DNA of 64,000 bases, taken from contig ML986618.1 in NCBI GenBank assembly GCA_010094045.1, positions 62,001 to 126,000 of the forward strand, written 5' to 3'. Below, piece by piece: positions 46,369-59,741 of this stretch. Both the position numbers and the translations under genes were made by a program. Below the pieces are notes generated by a model, which worked only from the letters and a program-made list of their open reading frames with translations, was not told where the DNA came from and searched no databases. Position 1 is the stretch's first letter. Each line of letters begins with the position of its first letter. This DNA comes from Lojkania enalia. Its lineage: Eukaryota; Ascomycota; Dothideomycetes; Pleosporales.

Positions 46369-46923
46369 TCAAAGATACTTCTTCGCAGCAGCAGCCACCC
46401 TTGTTCTAAACACGGGGCTCTTAACTACATCCCCGCTTCCAACATGGAAAAAAGGGTTCATAATTGTCTTGAGCCAAACCTCATACACGTCAACAAAGAA
46501 GTTCTTAACCGCCTCCTCGGTCGCAGGACTCGTGGGATTATACACCTGCCCACCAGCACCCAGGCCCGCCCGCCCGCCCGCCAAACTACCCCTCTGCGCC
46601 CCAGCATTCAGTCCCAACGCCTCGTCCCGCGGCCGCGTCAGCAGCACGAATCGCACGTTGGCCCCTGTGATCCAGCACGAGATGTAGCAGTTCTGGTACT
46701 TGTCGATGTGCTTGAGGTACATGGGGGCAGAGCCGGCTGAGGTCGAAAGCCCCCATTGTACCTCTTCGACAATGTCGAGCGATGAGTGCAGAATGAAGGG
46801 GTTCAAGGCGCGCTCAGAGGTAGTGAAGCGTGCGATGCCGTCGCCGCCGGAGCGCGAGGTGCCGAACTCGTGGGTGAAGAGTGGGGTGTCGATCGGGCTG
46901 AAGATTGTAAATGCGTAGGACAT
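46369..46923 (-). CDS. TRS20: TRAPP subunit Trs20 (sedlin, TRAPPC2)
   Basis: 184 residues, single exon. Begins with the sedlin fold's first strand (YAFTIFSPIDTPLFTHEF), then the FILHSSLDIVEEVQW block, MYLKHIDKYQNCYISCW, and near the end the NFFVDVYEVWLKTIMNPFF helix and a basic tail. A glycine-rich insert of about 30 residues lies between strand and helix and is common in fungal versions. Trs20 is a core subunit of TRAPP complexes, which activate Rab GTPases in ER-Golgi transport and autophagy. It shares a 206-bp divergent promoter with MRPL31. Confidence 0.94.
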   Translation of the reverse strand: MSYAFTIFSPIDTPLFTHEFGTSRSGGDGIARFTTSERALNPFILHSSLDIVEEVQWGLSTSAGSAPMYLKHIDKYQNCYISCWITGANVRFVLLTRPRDEALGLNAGAQRGSLAGGRAGLGAGGQVYNPTSPATEEAVKNFFVDVYEVWLKTIMNPFFHVGSGDVVKSPVFRTRVAAAAKKYL

Positions 46924-47129
46924 TACGAGGGGTCCTATAGAATTCTAGATTGAAGATTTCGTGGGAGGGGATAGCGTATGGAAGGCGGCGCGGTCGTGGA
47001 TTAGGGTTGGTAGTGGGCGGGGAGCTTGCGGAGCTCGGAGGTGATTGGCGCCAAGCTTTTATCCACACCCTTCTTTTCACGACTTCAATCAACGTGCCCG
47101 TCCCCTCATCCTCATATCCACACATCAAC
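46924..47129. promoter_or_regulatory. divergent promoter of TRS20 and MRPL31
   Basis: 206 bp separate the two ATGs. Both promoters and leaders must fit in this space. No TATA box is evident. Confidence 0.6.
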
Positions 47130-47659
47130 ATGTTCGGACCATTCCGCCTCACGACTCCGCTCTCGGGTGGTCTTTTATGGTATGTATTCTCCAGCTGCGC
47201 AATCGAACCCGCACAATGGGCATTGCGCTCCCTACCTTTCTTCGAGCATCTGTCCTAGCTCAAACGAGATTTCTGACGAGCACAACGACAGGAAAATCCC
47301 CTGGCGCCTCTCCCGCCACCAGAAATACCGACATCGTGAACGTCTTCGACGCATCGACTTAGTCATCTCAACGCTTGATACCGCGCTCGCTCGACAAGGC
47401 CAGACCATGAAGAAGGTGGAGCGGTGGAAGGCGGATATGCCGACCGAGCAGGAGATGTTGCCCAAGGATAAATACACAGTGTTTGATCGCAAGATAAAGA
47501 CGTATCGGAAGGGTATCCATAGTAAGTAGGCCTTGGGGTGGGTTGAACGAGAGGGCAGGCGGAACGGTGGCTTCAGTGGTGATGAATTAGGCTAATGAAG
47601 GTACAGAGGTTCCGAAGTGGACGCGAGTGTCGCAGAGACTCAATCCTCCGGGTTTCTAA
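47130..47659 (+). CDS. MRPL31: mitochondrial large-subunit ribosomal protein mL60 (Mrpl31)
   Basis: Three exons: 47130-47179, 47292-47521 and 47607-47659. Introns are 112 bp (GTATGT...CAG) and 85 bp (GTAAGT...CAG). The spliced product has 110 residues. It starts MFGPFR and joins GGLLW to KIPWRLS across the first junction, as in the yeast protein. It has the KDKYTVFD motif and ends KVPKWTRVSQRLNPPGF, the family's C-terminus, with the last exon supplying only this tail. Start and stop are fixed by homology. It is a structural protein of the mitochondrial ribosome. Confidence 0.93.
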
Positions 47660-48770
47660 ACGGCTGATTTAGATATAGAAGGGATTAAGCCGTGGTTGTA
47701 TATTACATATGTGTTATACTATGATCCATATTGGGAGGTATGGCGCTTTAGATGTTGGAATTGGAGAACGCATTTAATAGTTATCTCTCACTATTTATTT
47801 GAGATCTAGATGTTTTGTTTGCTAATTTCGCTGCGGCTGTTCTTTTTGACTCACCTTGACGAGACTAGCAGTATGATCCATGATCCTGATACAACGCAAT
47901 ACGTTCTGCTATAGCTCCTGTTGACGTGCCCCGCAGTCCAGACCTCTATGGTTATTAATTATCTCTTTTTCATCTGATCAATAATTACCTTCACTAACCC
48001 AAGTGGCCAGGGTCAGTTAGTTAAGTTAGGAGTCCTTTACTAGACTAATGGTTAATAGCTTAAACTACGGCAACTACAAACGACTAGAAACATATTAGAT
48101 ACTAATAATGATATTATAAAACTAATTTAGCTTAGTATATCAATTTATTACCGGTTCGCTTTAAATTTTGCGAACGTTAGCGGCCTATTAGCAGGAAAGG
48201 CTCAGCCTCTAAACGCTCACTTGATTTCAGCAATTTTAACGTTGCAGCACTTCATGCCTCTGCTAAAACAGAAGATGCTGCTTTTCATCGGGACTACTTA
48301 TCCCATTCTCCGATTGATAGCAGAGACACGGTTTAATTACAATCCTAACCTACGTCCTAAAACGCAACCCCAGCATATACAGAAGCTAGCAATATAGGAT
48401 CATAGCCATTTCGTATCGAGTTTAAGCCAACCAGCCCTAAATAATACGCAGATTGCTAATCCAATTACGCACTCCCAGCCCTGCATTATTAATGCTATAT
48501 CGGATATTAATACGTCAGTCCTTGCAGGAAGTTCAGCAAGCAACTTACTATCGACATCTTCCCATCTCTTCACCACTCGTTTACTTTTATTGCCTTAGAA
48601 ATGCTAATATCTTAGATTTTCCTTGCCCAAAAACATCGGTTAAGAACTTTAATTAAGTTTGGTTGGCTGTTGAACCGCATTTCACTTGTCAAGATAGCTC
48701 AACTCCTCTCACCTTTACTTAGAGTTGACTATCCTGAATTTCAAGTAGGAACTCGCCCTTGAATTATAAT
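47660..48770. other. AT-rich gap without a supported gene
   Basis: AT content rises and TpA-rich words such as CTAATTTAGCTTAGTATA appear near 48050-48150, so an old RIP-damaged repeat is possible. No LTR, terminal repeat or domain was found. Confidence 0.35.
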
Positions 48771-50625
48771 ATGTCCACCACGAACTCACTTGGTCATCAA
48801 CCAATGCGTTGATGAGGAATTGACGCAGCCATGAGCAATATGGCGGATCATAATCCACCAGGGCGATTGCTACAACATGGGCTACTTGCAAAACAAGCTC
48901 TTGAAACTCGACATAAGCGGGAATTAAATCTGCTCTAGCGCAAATATTATAACGAGTTTCCGGCTCTTATACAGAAGTATGAGGATCAAACGAATAGATT
49001 CCTGAACAGCTATCAGCCGTCGAGCGCTGCATTAGTTCGTGCTCCGTAGGTACCAAGTGAGGAATTTTCGACCTGTGAGTGGCACTGTTCAGATACATCA
49101 TTATATTACACTTACAAATATCGGATAAACACTTTTAGGCACATGCCACAGTATTGTCAGCGGAGAGAGCTATAAGTATTACTACTCAGAAACCTACTTT
49201 GCTGAAGAGTGAGACGACTATATCTCAGATTACCGTCCAACCCGAGCCTTTCAGGGCAAAAGTCACCATTGAAAACTTCTCGAGCGCGCTTAATGTCATT
49301 GATTTGACCGGCGACAATGAGAGTGAACTTTTAGCTTCGAGTCCCGGGAAACCGCTCCATCAACCCTCGAAAGCAAGCTACAAGAAGCTACGGCTTAGCA
49401 CCAAATCAATCCCCGTAAGTAACGAAGACCCCAACCCTATTTCTCCTTTCTAGTTACTTCAAGGACGGCCGGTAGCATCAAAAAGGCTCCAGCAAAAAAG
49501 CTAGTCAACTTCACAGCACCACAGCATCCAGCGCTAAGCTCGATAACCCAATCCCGCCCAGGCGTAAGCCCGGCAACAAGATATTGGTACAAACCGACAA
49601 GGAACAAGAACTCTTGACAAGTGTCCTCTGCAACCGAATCGACAACCGAACCCCTATTCTAAAAACCTTATCCAACCCTAACCCGCGATTCTGCACTTCA
49701 CAAAAGGAATCCGGCGCTTTCTCCAGTACTGTCCTCCTCAATATCATATCGCACAGTGTCGCACTTGAGCTGTGCAAAAACTAGGACCAGGATGCAGAAT
49801 TGGAGGATACGTTTCTAGGAGATGAGGAAAATCGGAATCAAGCCTTCGGACAAAGCAGTAGCAAAGTCTCGGCTCGTTGATCGTGGGTCTAGTGAAGTGG
49901 CGGCAGCTTCGAGGATACGTTTCCCCGGAGCCTAGCTCTATGGAGAATATGGGGCGAGTATGTCCAGGCATGTTACGCCTCCAACAGATAGCCCGCAGGG
50001 CACTTCGAACAGAGGCAAGTTTGGCAGGCAGACCAGACCAACAGATCGGCTGGTTGTCAGGTTGAAGAATAGGCGAGACGTTGGGTAAGTGGGAAAACAT
50101 ATCCGTCGCTATCCTCCAAATAACGGAGATGTTCCAAAAACTCCCACAGATCACTCCGACGTACGATGCCCTATAATTTCATTAAGCTCATCGACTCGAC
50201 CAACTCCCCTGACGCCAGCAACCCCACCCAGCTCCCGGGAGAAGAGCCTTCAGCGCAGGCCATCGGTGACGGCAACCGCACCAATCTTCACCGCAACATC
50301 CCAATCTAGCATTCACACCAACTCGCGAAAGCGAAAGAAGCAGCTCAGCCCTAGTGACGGCGACAGCAACTTCTTGCCTAGTTCACTGTCGTCTTCACTA
50401 GAGCAGGTCACTACAAGCACAATCTACAAGCATTACTACGTCGTGAAGAAAGCGAAGAACAAGTTTACTACGAAGCCCGGGAACGAGGCTCTGACACGCG
50501 GTCCACGCGCCGCACGCCTGCGCGGCTCACGCCAGATTACCGCCCTTGCCGCCGAAAACAAGATGCCAGAGGGTCTTGACGAGAAAGGGGGCACAGATGC
50601 GGGAGTTTCGAGATGCGTCGAGTAG
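48771..50625 (+). pseudogene. relic of an unidentified protein with an IDLTGD motif
   Basis: From an ATG at 48771 one frame reads as a coiled-coil-like sequence (LAKQALETRHKRELNLL, then RKYYNEFPALIQKYEDQ) with in-frame stops: two TGA near the start and two TAG further on, where Gln codons would fit. A possible intron (GTGAGT at 49072 to TTTTAG at 49139) leads into 49140-49453, which carries VIDLTGDNESELLASSPG. Further fragments up to 50625 are Ser/Thr/Lys-rich. The IDLTGD pattern occurs in the disordered N-terminal parts of fungal RecQ/Sgs1 helicases and in other nuclear proteins, but no helicase motif is present. The function is unknown. Confidence 0.4.
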
Positions 50626-53600
50626 TGATGAAGTACTAGGGAGGATGCGGAGGGTAACTTCAACAGGCGGGAATAGGAGGGAGTGGGCAGGGGTTCGTCG
50701 GGGCGGTGATAGGTATCTTGCTAGAGGTATGGAGAGTTGGCAAGAGGGGGAGGGTGAGGATAAGGGTGTTTTTATGGACTAGTGGCTTTTGAGGGAGTAT
50801 GGGGATGGGATTCTGGGTGTGAGGCGTTCGCGTAGTGGAGTGGTGAGGGGTCGGGAGAAGGGATCTCGGCGTCTAGCTTCGCAGAGCATGTGCCTCGCTA
50901 CCGCGAAGCTGACGTTCATTTCTGACTTCGAGGGCTATTGGGAGGTTCGGCGAGGTTGGGCCTGCAGCGGATGGAAGCGTCGTTCGGTGTGAGAGTCGAA
51001 CGATGGGCCTTGCTGTCGTTGCTTGCCTACTTGCTATTACATCTCCCGGGCTTCCCCAAGAGGAGAAAAACCTCATAGTTATGCTGGCCTGGCTTTCAAG
51101 AGTGAATTTGTTTACGGGTAGTCGGGTCTAAAATGCTACATTAGGCTCAACTGCCGTCAAATGTCATTTCCACAGGGTGCTTGACTCCAACAGCAATCTA
51201 ACAGTTACAGCATATTTTCAAGCCCATTTTCATACATCGGACTCTATATAATCACTTTCATGAACTGTAAAGCGATTCGCCGACTCGGTACTCAATAGCT
51301 CAGGCTCCAGTACCCGGTCTCCAAAAGCGTTCCAGCAAAACTGATGCAAGGGCGTATGTCTCAATTAGTGTTATTCATTTCTTCGGCTCAAGTATTATAG
51401 CGGACTATGTAACGAACTGCTACTAGGAGACGAGCGTCGGCCGCCCGCTCGCATCTCGCCGGGTAACTTCTGGCCGTCAAACGAGGATCAACCGGCAGGC
51501 CTACAACCCGCCTATAAACGCAGGTCATATTAATAATTCCAGCAGATCAGACTGCACTACTCAGAGGGAAAGAAAGGGGAGGGGGTTGTACGATGTCGAC
51601 GGCTTGAGACGTAAGTCCGACGGTCGGACTTCTCTAGTTCCCAAGCGGGCCTCGGGCGATCTGTAGCAGTCTCCGCAATATTGGAGCGAGGGGAAGGAGC
51701 CGTGAGCTCTCTATTATACCACGAACCAGCACGACATTCGCAGCGTGTCTTCGCTGGCGTTGAGCCTTTCGGGTATTGGGCGGTGGTCTGCGTTCTACAT
51801 CAGTGCCATAAGGTAGCTAGGACTTGTGTTCGAAACAAGATATGCGCCGTATGGGAGGGATCTATATTCTAGAGCGTGCGAGGAAAGTTGGCTGCATTGT
51901 GCACTATAGCTGCTGAGAGAGGCGTCTGGTGTGGGGAGTAGGAGATGGAGATTGCGTGGCTCGTTCTAATGACGGGTCGAGAGTTCGTTTGAAGTGGGTT
52001 TTGGGGGAGGAGAGAATAAATCTTCATATGCTTATCGAGTTTTGGGCGGTATGTTGAAGAGATATGGTGTGGGTTGGGAGAATCCAGAGACGCTTAGACA
52101 GCGCAGGGAAGCGGCTCCAAATAGAATAGCGACGCCTGGATTCCATTCATGGAATAACATGCCAAAAGAAGTCGGTGAGACCCTTCTCAAAGAGATCTGA
52201 ATTAAGCAGTGAAGCTGCCGGAGTAGAATCCTTTCCCAAGAGGATTAAACATCACTAAAACAATAGGAAGCCATGAAGGGAGACTGCATGCATTCCCCGT
52301 ACCGCCCAAAAACTGCGCTAATAGTACAAGGTACAATAGGTCTAACACCTAATGTCAAGGTTTACACAGTATATACGCTAGGAGCATGAAAGCAACGCGT
52401 AACGTCTAACAACGCATTATTCACCACATCCTTCCCCGGTCCCAACCTCACCCCAATAATGCCAAACCTCGAGAAAACCCACAACAAAAAGCACCGTCGG
52501 TATGATTGCTGATTGCCGCCCTTTCATTGGCGCACCTTCGTTTTCCTCTGGGGACGCCTAATACTTCCTTCTGCAAGCTCCTCAAAGTCAGCTCATGAGG
52601 GCAGGTGTGATCAGGGAACATCCTGTATGGGCTGGTTCGGCGAGCTGCCAACTCAGCCCAACCCCGTCCGCCGCACTCACCGGCCTGCTTCACTTCACGG
52701 GTTTGCAATTGCCCGGGCTGGAATTCGCCATCATCAAGAATAGAGGTAGATCGTCCTTAATTGGGTATCAACGGCTAGGAAAACAGGTCATGCGAGCGAT
52801 GATCACTGAAGTCATGCCTGGGGGGTTACCACCGCCATACAGATAATTCTCCGGTGACCTCGTCCACGCGGGAAAGGCGCAAAACTCTATCTGTAAGGCT
52901 CGGATTTAGCGCATAAATGGGAGGACCGCGCAGGTCAGTGATCGCGCCTTTGACGTTGAGGCAATGCCCATACTCGGTCGCTCTTCGGTGACAATTTGGA
53001 GTGAGGCGGTAGCCGATGAGCTACTTGGGAGTCCAAACTGTAGTCTGCTTGTTAGTACTTGTATTCATCGTACTAGAGCTGCATACGCGCTCTTAATAGA
53101 CTTAAGCTTGCGATGGTTGAGGAACGGTCGGATTCTCAAGCCGTCAGACCGACCAAGGCGAAGATGAATCCATTTCTCCAGTCATACTATAGCTATTCTA
53201 GCACCGAGAGATTTTCTCGCTAACATTAATGCTTCATAGTCGTTGTCCAGTGTGCTCAGTCCTAAATATCAAGGCTGCGTCCATCATGTCACACCATCAC
53301 ATGTCCCAAAAGTGGAGCCTGAGAACATTGTTCTTGATTCCTCAGAAAGCGAAAACGAGGTGGCCGGTGCTTGGATGAGTTTGAGCGATCCTTATGCGAT
53401 CCAACACCTGAAACATTTCATCGCCGCTAGCTGAATGACAAGTTTAGTGAGACCCTCGGCGCGGAATCGCTCCGGCGCTGGCTCTCAAACAAGTAGCTCA
53501 TCGCTGGTGCTTTGCTCTCCCTCAATGCTTATTCTTTCGAGTTACAAGATTTGTCAGATGTACTGTGCTGTGGTGGAGGATAGTGTGTGCTTCGAGACGC

Positions 53601-56600
53601 GCCAAGCATCTATTCTGAATAGGATGATGGGCGAATAGTCAACTCGGTACCGAATCCCTCGTCGTGGAACGGACAGTCCTCAGGGCACATCAAAGCTCCA
53701 GCGCCAGTACCACAGATGACACAAATGTACGCGTGGGCAACATGGAATTCTCGTTCACGGTCGAGTCCAGCGCTGTGGACGGGGGAAAGGAGCAAGGGAG
53801 AGGCCGTATTCTTGGAATAGGAACACGAGGGCTTTGCGAGACCAATGATGCAGCATTTGGATGGTTTGCCGCCGAGCATCTTGAATGTCGATGCGGAGGA
53901 GATAAGGCCGGTATGAAACTAGCAGGTCGCGCGACACGGACGAAGTAAGGGGGCCATTTCTTGCCGAATACTAGAGAGAAACATCTAAGAGTTCGACAAC
54001 GTGATCACACTCGCTCGTCGAACAGACCAGAAGGTGATACAAACGAACGAAAATAGTACATATCTTGATGAAATGCAATTTGTAGCGAGATGAGTCCATG
54101 GGCGAGTAGTCTAGAATGCCGCTAGAAGAGCCTGTCGTTTCCCTAATTTCTAACACTAATAGTGTCGCGAGACGCGTCGAACGCCAATTGCGATTGCAGT
54201 TACTCTCCCTTTCTGCTAATGACGCATTGAATATTTCACCTATCCTATATCAGACGCCGCGGTTGCGTAATCCTTCTCATAGGATAGATTCACACGGCTC
54301 TATTAGGAAAGTTGAGAAGTGCGCCACGCATGAGTACAATTTCCGGGAAGTACATGCTTTTGATTGACATGTGTCGAAAACAAGCTGGCGGACAGGGCGT
54401 GCCACAACAGGCTGAAGCAGATCACAGCATATGCTGACCAAATTCCGGGTCTGCAATTTCGTGATGCAGTGCCGACGCAGTTGGATTATGGTTCAGCGAA
54501 TGGCCGTCCTGGGGCCTAGACTGCTTCCTCAGGTTCTTGGAGGTTCTACTAACTAGCCTGGGAAATACGATCGCGATAAGAAAAATGTATTAATATATTT
54601 ATCTTTCTGCAAACGAAGCCGGAAAATTTGGAAATTAGAGAAGGGGGGACAAGAAGAAGAGCAAAAAAGGCTAGGTTGGCTTTGACCACAGAGGAACAGC
54701 AAAAGGGATAGTCAATCCGAATACTGCCACTTCGTATAGGATGAGCTCTGCTAACTTGCGTCAGGCCGAACTGCCGGGCTATTCTGCCGCTGATAATCAT
54801 CTTCGGTCAATAAAACCCGTCCCATACCAAATGGGAACATTGTTGCTGAACTCTTGTCACTTGTGGTTTGTAGATATGCTCTGCCTCAACATTGCTCGGA
54901 ATACGAGCAAGTCACGAGGGTAATCCTGTGATGCAAATAGTAGTTCCATAGATAGAGGCACAACCCCGGTCCGGGAGGGCCTAAAAATTTGCTCAAGATC
55001 AACTCACTGCCTGACAAGACAAGCAAGATACATGCTCGTGCCACGTCAGCATAAGACATCTGGACCAACTTATCCGCTCAGACTTTGGAACAAATTGATT
55101 AAAACACTTCCACTATCGGGAGTAATCACGATTCTGAGAGGCGTGTTTAGCAAGCTACCTTTTCGCCAAGCTGTGTGACGGGTGGTGGCCGGATATAGTG
55201 CGGGCTTCTGATTGGACGCATGTAAGGTGCCGGCCCATGCGAGCAAGCGCGTTACAGGAAACGTCCTTTCTTTTCTCTCGAGGTGGGTGGAGCTCGTTGA
55301 CACGCGAAGTAGCACTGTCATGTCATTCCCCGCGTGCTGTCGTCGTCGACCTCTAACATCTGACGCTGCTGCCGTCACGCGTGCGAATGTTTGAAGGTGC
55401 GATATGGGTCGCGGCATATTGGCTAGTGCTACCGCAAGAATGATGGTGAAGGATGAAGGAGGGAGGACACGGCCGGCGACCCGACGGTGTGGTTCGGGCA
55501 AAGGTAGAACTCCTGAAATAGCCCGTCAGCCAATTGGAGCGCGCGACGGGGCGGGGGAATGGCCTCGTCAACGGCCTCAAGCAGCCCACAAGCCGCGGAG
55601 CTCAGGTAGCCATCGCCGCAAGAGCTCGTATGTATGTTCGGTGGTAGCCAGATCGAATCATGCCGCTCGTTTGGACATGGTCGGAGGTAGAAGAATCTGA
55701 GATGTGCTTGCTGCAGACATCAGCCCATGTCAGAACTCTCCGCCCAAGTGCGCCCTCGAATCATGCTGCACGGGAGCCCTGTGCGCGCGACCAGGAATCA
55801 GCGGGAAGCCGGGCCCTCCTGGTTGCAGCCTCTGATATTGTCTGGGATGGCACGTCCCAGCAACCGCGACAAAAGCCGGCAGAAAGAAAATGCCGTCCTC
55901 GATCCAATCAGCAGACCAACCCGACCTGCCAAATTGACGCTTATGCAGAGACGTTGGTAACTGTGAGCTCGGTTAGAGCGACGCGGCATTTCAAAGCAAA
56001 AGCTGATTTTTTTCTTTCTCACCTCCAGAGCGCAAGTCGGGTGGCGCCAGTGCGGTCGCCAGCGCGAGCGTAATCGGGGATGCTTCCTCAGTCGTGCGCG
56101 GATGCTGGGCTCCGTCTTCTCATCGTCGCATCCAGACTGGGGTCTCGCTATGGTTGCATTACCGGCCCTTGTCGTGCCAACCCAAACCGTATATCCCCAC
56201 GCGTGGCGGCAAGCCCAGCTTGCCTTGTCGAAAGCGAGTGAGAATGCTTGGGCAGGGCGCTGCTTGCGCTCCCAGGTCGCAGAGCCCGCGACCCTCAAGG
56301 GCATGCGGGAAGCCAGGTCGAGGGCCCTTGAAGGCGATCCCCGTAAGATCGAGCTCACAAACTGCTACTGCTCGCTTGTTCCAACGTGCTTCGTCCGCGA
56401 CCCCGTGGAAACGTCGACTGTCCGGCGAGCGCAATTCTGCAATGACAATAATAAGCGCAAAGGTCCAGAAGTCGCTCTCCAGTATTTGCTAGCCTCTTTC
56501 GATCAAGGCTTCGGTGTAGCTGCGGAAAAGTCCCTGCCGAAATTCGATAGCGATTGCTCCCCTCGCACTTGCATGCCGATCTCTAACAAGGCATTCAGCC

Positions 56601-59290
56601 GGGGTGGGTTCATGTTTCGACCAAGGATGAAAAGTTCCGGCAATATTTCGATGGCCATGCGGCCTTGATTAACCCTCATTTTTGGAGGCTGGAAATTGCT
56701 GGGAAGTCGAAAATGCGGAAAAATGACTGCGTCGCGGCCAATGAAGAGCTGTCCCGCGTTTCTGAGTCGTTTCATGGACTCGAGGTCGAGCCGTGGCGCT
56801 GTGTTCGGTAAGGTTGCGGGACGGTCGGGATGGCTGGATGGCTGCCTCGACAGAACGTTGTACCGACGATCGCCCGTGGTTAGAATCCCTGCTTGCAACG
56901 GTCGAGCTGGGCATCATCAGCTTTGTCGATATGTACTGAGATTCGCAACTCGGATTGCCGTGACGAAACAGACTCCAGCGCGCGAGATGGGCATTTCGCA
57001 TGGCCTTCGGAGGGGAGAGAACAAAAAGGCAAGAGCAGAGGCAGGACCGCGCCATCTGCCACACAAATCATGCTTATGTAACGCAAATGATCTCTTCTCC
57101 ACCGTGCGACTGCCATCGGGAATGCCTTGACTGCTGTAGAACCTCAGATGAGGACGGCGACACATCTCCAGCTGACCAGCTTGTCAGCCTGGACCTCGAG
57201 TGCCACCCCGGCTGCAAAAAGCCGCCAGCTTGTCGTCGCGGTGCTACGACGACTCGAAGTGCCGCAGTATGTATGGCCTGTCTGAGATCTGTATGTATCT
57301 TTCCACATCTCGTGCGACTCTAGCTGCCTTGTTGTGCCGTGGGGACCGATAAGTCTGAATTCTGTATCACGCAACAGCGTTCGAGTACCTTTGCCACAGC
57401 TCGGCGGACGGGCGCTTCGACCCTCGCTGTGGGTTCCTGTGCTGTGTCGCTTGTGTCTTTACTTCCACTGCGAGGCCATGCATGCCCGGCAATGGCGCGC
57501 ACGAGAGAGGGCCAGGATGAAGCGCGGGCTGAATTTGAGATTTCACTTGATCGTTGGTCTCGGTACCTGAGTTGTGTGTTGCCCTGGTCGATCAAAGAAG
57601 CTCCACCAGGGTTCTCCGCACAGCTCTGCGAACGCCTCGCTCGGAACATTGCTTAATCATGTACCATGTCGCGATCGCTCTCTAGGACCAGTCACGCCAG
57701 GAACTCCGAATCTGAACATGTTTCTGTCTCGGCTTCTTCAGGAGTTCTGGTAGCTAACCTTCACCAGCGTTTCTAGGATCAAGCAGAACGCGCGGCCTGT
57801 TTCAAGGTAGAGCTTCAAGCACCAAGCAGCCTTTGCTTGGAGTCGAAGCATGAGACGAGATTTGTGGTTCGCTCAAGTCGAGCAGAAAAAGGAGCTTGGG
57901 CTATTACTTCCAATGCGTCTGGGGTTTATGCTAGTTATCACACGTTGATTGCTCCGTGACAGAAGCCTTATGGTGAGGGTCCGAGGGATACCATCTTGGC
58001 CGATTATTGACCATATAGGCTCTCATGGAGCCGAGGGCACTAGGAAGAACGCTAGAACCGGCAGTTACTGCTTGACGACATAGGGTTGGCCATCTCGACT
58101 CCTGCCTAGGTATTCGCATGTACTCAATTTATGAGCCTCTCTTACCATGCGGCTCATATCAAGGGAACCTTTCCTGGCAGCGGCTGGACAGGCCCCGCAT
58201 TCATCAATTATCGCTATTGCATAGGCTGGTATGCGCCGAGAGGACGCGTTGTTTCTCGCGTCGCGTGGATTCGCGTCAGGTTGAGCCCGTACTGGAAGGA
58301 TCGTAGGTATATGATCGTTAAATTAGTTTGTTATGCGGCCGCGCCGAAACAATTGTTCCTTTGGCAGCCCCCTTGATAGAGCATAACGGGCTGCATTTAG
58401 CAATACGACCCGCGATCGCGACAAGAACGACTGGGCGATCAGCGGGCGTTCCGAGTCTGGTGGCCTGGTGATGTGACCGCCCGGCCTTTATCCGAACGAT
58501 GGGTAGCGTGGATCGTGAATGGGCGTGGCCCAAAGCGGCAAGTCGAGATGGGCAGCGCAAAGTACGCACGCTTATGTGCCTGGAGCCGTTGGTAGCCTAA
58601 ACGCCCGATAGTTCGGGCTGTTATTCGCCCATGGGCGGGCTGGTGCAACGGCCGGCCGGCCGGCTGGCTGTGGAGGTGGCCTCAAGCGAGCGGTCGACGC
58701 CCCGAGTCGCGATGAGCACGGTGCGGTGCATAGATACTTACATATGTATTGCGTGAGTGCGACCGCCGAGGCATGAATGGATCGCTGCAGGGGCGGCGGA
58801 TACAGGAAGCAGAAGAAGGGCATAGCAGACGCGGCGGGTATAAGGCAGGCAGGAACTATAATAATATGGATAGCATGTATAGAGTATGTGTGTGTGCATG
58901 TAGGTAATGCTGGGCCAGGATTTATCCGAGGACTAGGTATCCGTACATACAAACTGGTATTCTGGCTGTCTATTTCGTCCACGGGGGGCCCTCTGCGTGT
59001 GCATGTATCATATGTATGTTAGTAGAACTGTCCATCTATAGATACGTGATGACTGAATGAATACATGGCAAATAGATGCGCAGGCTGCGACTCCGAACTG
59101 CTGTTGCTGCTGCTGTTGTCACCGCTAGTTCTGCTCATCCTACCGCCGCCACCGCGGACGCCACCACCATCATTGTCTAGTCGTCTAGTCGTCGTCCTGT
59201 CGTCTTCGGAAGATAGGCCTTTCCCGCGCATCATGGCCGCGTTTGGAGCAGTAGACCTGCTGGATGGCCGCCATGCTGGCCCACATCACC
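50626..59290. other. about 8.7 kb without a supported gene
   Basis: Numerous overlapping open frames on both strands, especially in the GC-rich stretch 55-58 kb, with no domain, no consistent splice pattern and no preferred frame. A protein-like C-terminal scrap ends at 52200 (LRQRREAAPNRIATPGFHSW) but has no joinable start. The last 1-2 kb are probably the promoter and leader of the RfeG-like gene. No transposon ends, tRNA or rRNA were seen. Confidence 0.4.
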
Positions 59291-59369
59291 CATCCTGGCA
59301 CACACACACAGGCTCTCTCTCTGGCACACACCCTGGCACACACCCTGGCACACCCACCCACCCTGGGCG
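59291..59369. repeat. CA-rich tandem repeat (CTGGCACACAC units)
   Basis: Imperfect repeats of CTGGCACACAC-like units with CT and CA runs, about 370-450 bp upstream of the RfeG-like start. Confidence 0.6.
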
Positions 59370-59741
59370 CGGCTGGCTGGTGCGTCCGGCCCAAGTGGCC
59401 CAAAACGAGTCCCAAGCCGGGCGTGCAGCGGTGGTGGCAGCGCGGGCAGGGAGGTGGCGGCGGCGGGCCTGTGTATTCAAAACGACTAATGCGCCCCCCC
59501 GCTCCCTTTTGCAAAGTTGCAAGCATCCTCCCCTCTCTGCACGCAAGCAGGTCGCAGCACACGCTCGCTCAGCGCAGGCCCTCCGCCGGGTCGTCCATAA
59601 TGTCGCTTTCGCCCTAGCGCTGGCCTCCGTGCGAGTGAAATTACTTCGACCTCACGACTGCGCTACTGCACGCTGCTCATCCTCGTCGTTCGGCGCACGG
59701 AGCCCGCGCTCTCTCTCTCTCCCGTCCATATTTCGCACACA

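Noticed and set aside
55660..57130. Cluster of frames of 130-190 codons on both strands
   Set aside because: Every frame is open in GC-rich DNA; no recognisable protein, no preferred frame.
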